Below are positions 40,754-43,309 of a stretch of 43,309 nucleotides of DNA, piece after piece (position 1 is the first letter of the stretch; the number at the start of each line of letters is the position of its first letter). The DNA is taken from contig CANPOS010000014.1 in the NCBI GenBank assembly GCA_947575745.1, positions 1 through 43,309 of the forward strand. Reading direction: 5' to 3'. Under the pieces are notes generated by a model. It worked only from the letters and a program-made list of their open reading frames with translations. It was not told the DNA's origin and made no database searches. Source of the stretch: an uncultured Clostridium sp. Lineage in GTDB: Bacteria > Bacillota > Clostridia > TANB77 > CAG-508. A program made the translations under genes and the position numbers.

Positions 40754-43309
40754 ATGAAGACAAAAGAACTAGGAAAAATGCTGACTGGGCAAAAAGAACG
40801 AGGAATAACACTAATAGCACTAATCATAACAATAATCCTAATAGTAATTCTAGCAGCAATAACAATAAGAGGACTAACAGGAAAAGAGGGATTGCTAGCA
40901 ACATCAACAAAAGTAGCAAATGAATATGTAGTAAAACAAAATCAAGAGCAAATAGAAATGTTGTTGCAAAGCATAATCTTAGAAGATGCAGTAAAAGGAA
41001 AAACAACAACATTAGACAGCATAGCAGAAAGGATGATGGAAGAAGACTGGATAGAAAGTGCAGTACCAGGAGAAAGCGACATCATAGTAACAACAACAGA
41101 TGGATATGTATATAATGTATACTATGACGAAACAACAGGGCAGAAAGGAATAGATTTCTCAGGGACACAAGGAGGAGAGGGCTTACCAGTATTAACAGCA
41201 AGCTACGATAAGATAAAAGCAGTAATAACAGCAAGTGCAAGTAGTGAAGACGGAATAGCGAGAATAGAACTAATATACAAAGATCAAGTCATAAAAACAG
41301 CAGAAACAAACACAACAACATTTGAAGTAGAAGACACAGGATGGTATCAGGTAAGAGCTGTCGCAAACAATGGGAAGACAAGAAGTTCATGGTTAAGAGT
41401 ATCAAGTACAGTAGTAGCACCAAATATACAAATGACATCAGAAAACGCAATAGAAAACGGATGGTATGGAAAAGACCAAAAGCCAGTAGAAATATTAATA
41501 AGTACACAAAATGAAACAGCAACAGGAATATACTATAAAACAAATGCAGATGTAGCATATACATATGCAGCAGGAAAGAATGCAAATATAAGCATAAACA
41601 AATCAGGAAGAACAATAATATATGCATACACAGTAGATAAAAGAGGAAATGAATCAGACATATCAACAAAAGAAGTAAGATATGACAGTGAAGCACCACA
41701 ATTAGGAAATATAGGAGTAGGAAGTGGAACAGAAGGACTAAACGGATGGTATACATCGAATGTAGAATTAGTAGTAAGAAATGTGACTGATGGAAACTCA
41801 GGAGTAGCGGGATATTATTACTGGGAAGGAAATACAGATGTAGCAGATATAGAAAAAACATGGGTAAATAGCACAGACAGAGCAGTAAGAGTAACAAGTG
41901 AAGGAGAAAAAATACTATCATTCCAAGCAAAAGACAATGCAGGAAACAAATCAAATATAAGAACAGTAACAATAAAAAAAGATAGTGTAGAGCCAAATAC
42001 ATTCACACCACAGATAGTAGAAGGAAGCATAGGAGCAGATAGATTTACAATAACAGCAGGGACAAGTGATGATAACTCAGGAATATTATACTACAATTAT
42101 TATGTAAATGGCAATATTATAGCACAAAAAACGTTAGAAAATTCAGTAACAGCAACAGGATTAAAATCAGAAACAACATATAATATAACAGTGGAAGCAG
42201 TAGATAATGCAGGAAATGTAAGAACAGGAAATGGAATAACAGCAACAACAATAAAAGCAGGAAGGCCAACAATAGCAATAACATCAAATGGAGAACAAGA
42301 AAATAACTGGTATGGAAAAGACAATCAAGAAGTAGTACTAACAATAACAGCAGCAAATGAAAACGCAAGTAAAATATGGTACAAAAAGACAGGAGATGCA
42401 AACTATACATCAGTAAATGGAAACACAGCAACAATAAGAATAAACGAAACAGGAACATATGTAGTACAAGCATATACAGAAGATCAATATGGAAATCACT
42501 CAGATGTAGAAGTAGCAGAAGAAATAAAATATGACAATACACATCCAGTAGTAGGAAATATAGAGGTAGATGGAACAAGAGGAATAATAAATGGAACAGA
42601 AACAGGATGGTACACATCAGAAACAGTAACAATAAAACTAGACAACTTATCAGACGGAACAGGAGGCTCAGGAATAGCAGGATACTATTATTGGATAATA
42701 CCAGCAGGAAGTACAACAGACAATGTGGCAGAAAATCAAAAAACATATGTAGCAGGAACAACAGGAAGAATAGAACTACCAAACACACAAGAAGGAACAA
42801 TACAACTAGGATTCACAGCAAAAGACAAAGCAGGAAATGTAACAGAAACAGTAAAAACATTAACGATAAAAAAGGATAGTGTAAAACCAAATGTATTTAC
42901 ACCAACAATAAGCAATCAAACAACAACAGGCTTCACAATAAACGCAAGTAGTGGAGATAGTACATCAAGAATAAGACACTATAATTACTATGTAAAGAGT
43001 GGAAGTACAGTAATAAAGAACTCATTAGGAAATAGTCAAGGTTCATGGGCAGTAACAGAACTAGGAGAAAAAACAAGTTATACAATAGAAGTGCAAGCAG
43101 TAGATAATGCAGGAAATGTAACAACAGGAACAACCACAGGAACAACAAAGGGAAAAATAGTAACACCAACAATAACACTAAACCCAGCAACACCAAATGG
43201 CTCAAATAGTTGGTATAAAAGTGGAAATATAACAGTAACAATACAAGACGGAACAACAGACAGTACAAAAACAGGAGTAACAGGGATAGTATATACACTA
43301 AATGGAACA
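40754..43309 (+). CDS. Prepilin-like giant Ig-repeat surface protein (3' end outside window)
   Basis: At least 852 codons, open to the window edge. The N-terminus has KERGITLIALIITIILIVIL, a prepilin-like leader (G before the helix), then a short coiled segment (about 50-120). At least six extracellular modules follow, alternating Ig-like units starting NGWY (NGWYGKD, NGWYTSN, NNWYGKD, TGWYTSE) and fibronectin-III-like units (FTITAGTSDD, FTINASSGDS) ending AVDNAGNV. The modules are internal repeats. AAAGGAAAG precedes the ATG. There are no in-frame CGG codons; the native RG junction uses CGA. Same family as 17568 and 19742; probably exported and assembled or anchored through the N-terminal helix. 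Confidence 0.85.
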   Translation, partial: MKTKELGKMLTGQKERGITLIALIITIILIVILAAITIRGLTGKEGLLATSTKVANEYVVKQNQEQIEMLLQSIILEDAVKGKTTTLDSIAERMMEEDWIESAVPGESDIIVTTTDGYVYNVYYDETTGQKGIDFSGTQGGEGLPVLTASYDKIKAVITASASSEDGIARIELIYKDQVIKTAETNTTTFEVEDTGWYQVRAVANNGKTRSSWLRVSSTVVAPNIQMTSENAIENGWYGKDQKPVEILISTQNETATGIYYKTNADVAYTYAAGKNANISINKSGRTIIYAYTVDKRGNESDISTKEVRYDSEAPQLGNIGVGSGTEGLNGWYTSNVELVVRNVTDGNSGVAGYYYWEGNTDVADIEKTWVNSTDRAVRVTSEGEKILSFQAKDNAGNKSNIRTVTIKKDSVEPNTFTPQIVEGSIGADRFTITAGTSDDNSGILYYNYYVNGNIIAQKTLENSVTATGLKSETTYNITVEAVDNAGNVRTGNGITATTIKAGRPTIAITSNGEQENNWYGKDNQEVVLTITAANENASKIWYKKTGDANYTSVNGNTATIRINETGTYVVQAYTEDQYGNHSDVEVAEEIKYDNTHPVVGNIEVDGTRGIINGTETGWYTSETVTIKLDNLSDGTGGSGIAGYYYWIIPAGSTTDNVAENQKTYVAGTTGRIELPNTQEGTIQLGFTAKDKAGNVTETVKTLTIKKDSVKPNVFTPTISNQTTTGFTINASSGDSTSRIRHYNYYVKSGSTVIKNSLGNSQGSWAVTELGEKTSYTIEVQAVDNAGNVTTGTTTGTTKGKIVTPTITLNPATPNGSNSWYKSGNITVTIQDGTTDSTKTGVTGIVYTLNGT

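Noticed and set aside
42607..42879. Forward Asn/Arg-rich ORF inside the giant Ig-repeat gene
   Set aside because: Out-of-frame shadow of the repeat-encoding sequence, no start signal.

Overview
The window is very AT-rich. The two dominant signals are a Firmicutes ribosomal cluster (rpmG-secE-nusG-rplK-rplA-[L10 leader]-rplJ-rplL) and Gram-positive cell-envelope genes. A cwlD/pdaA pair (spore-cortex muramic lactam synthesis), an agr-type peptide signalling locus and strong AGGAGG ribosome binding sites point to an endospore-forming, uncultured, gut-type Clostridia lineage. The lineage is an inference; no rRNA or tRNA gene was seen.

Layout: 0.4-3 kb holds a DUF4143 ATPase, a P-loop kinase and two small reverse-strand hypotheticals. 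3-5.2 kb holds a structured leader and an OmpR/HAMP-kinase pair. 5.6-9.3 kb is one long surface protein with isopeptide-type repeats. 9.3-11 kb holds a tiny reverse-strand membrane peptide and trmFO. 11.1-13.1 kb is a coiled-coil/low-complexity protein. 13.3-17 kb is the ribosomal cluster, with rplJ bracketed by inverted copies of a palindromic repeat. 17-20.2 kb holds prepilin-like surface proteins behind a conserved leader RNA. 20.2-23.9 kb is an NlpC/P60 protein and comEC. 23.9-27.5 kb holds a broken hicA, hicB, and an 806-residue unknown with its partner. 27.5-32.7 kb holds cwlD, a REC-GGDEF protein, a membrane-anchored protein, hpt and uvrC. 32.8-35.6 kb holds Fic, a methyltransferase and a pseudouridine synthase. 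36-39 kb is agrBD/agrCA. 39.3-40.4 kb is pdaA and an XRE regulator. From 40.8 kb to the window edge runs a giant prepilin-like Ig-repeat protein.

The main discovery concerns decoding. Nine genes (DUF4143 ATPase, trmFO, two prepilin-like genes, comEC, cwlD, uvrC, an RluA-family synthase, pdaA) look frameshifted, but every break has the same form: one extra C directly before an in-frame glycine codon, creating an in-frame CGG. Removing that C restores family-diagnostic motifs: GIY of UvrC, DAGHGG of CwlD, GNHT of PdaA and HxDxDHCGG of ComEC. I count 21 such sites (20 firm, 1 tentative). Reading all other genes on both strands I found no in-frame CGG used as arginine, although out-of-frame CGG trinucleotides are frequent. 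The simplest reading is that CGG is not an arginine codon here and instead causes a +1 shift: the C is skipped, or CGGN is read as a quadruplet, and glycine is inserted. The nine genes are therefore annotated as intact CDSs spanning the shifts.

Other unexplained structure: a conserved leader hairpin before prepilin-like genes, three families of small palindromic elements, a CA microsatellite inside a 30-codon ORF, a SecE with a long Asn/Thr tail, and GTGAAAC inverted repeats at the fic promoter.
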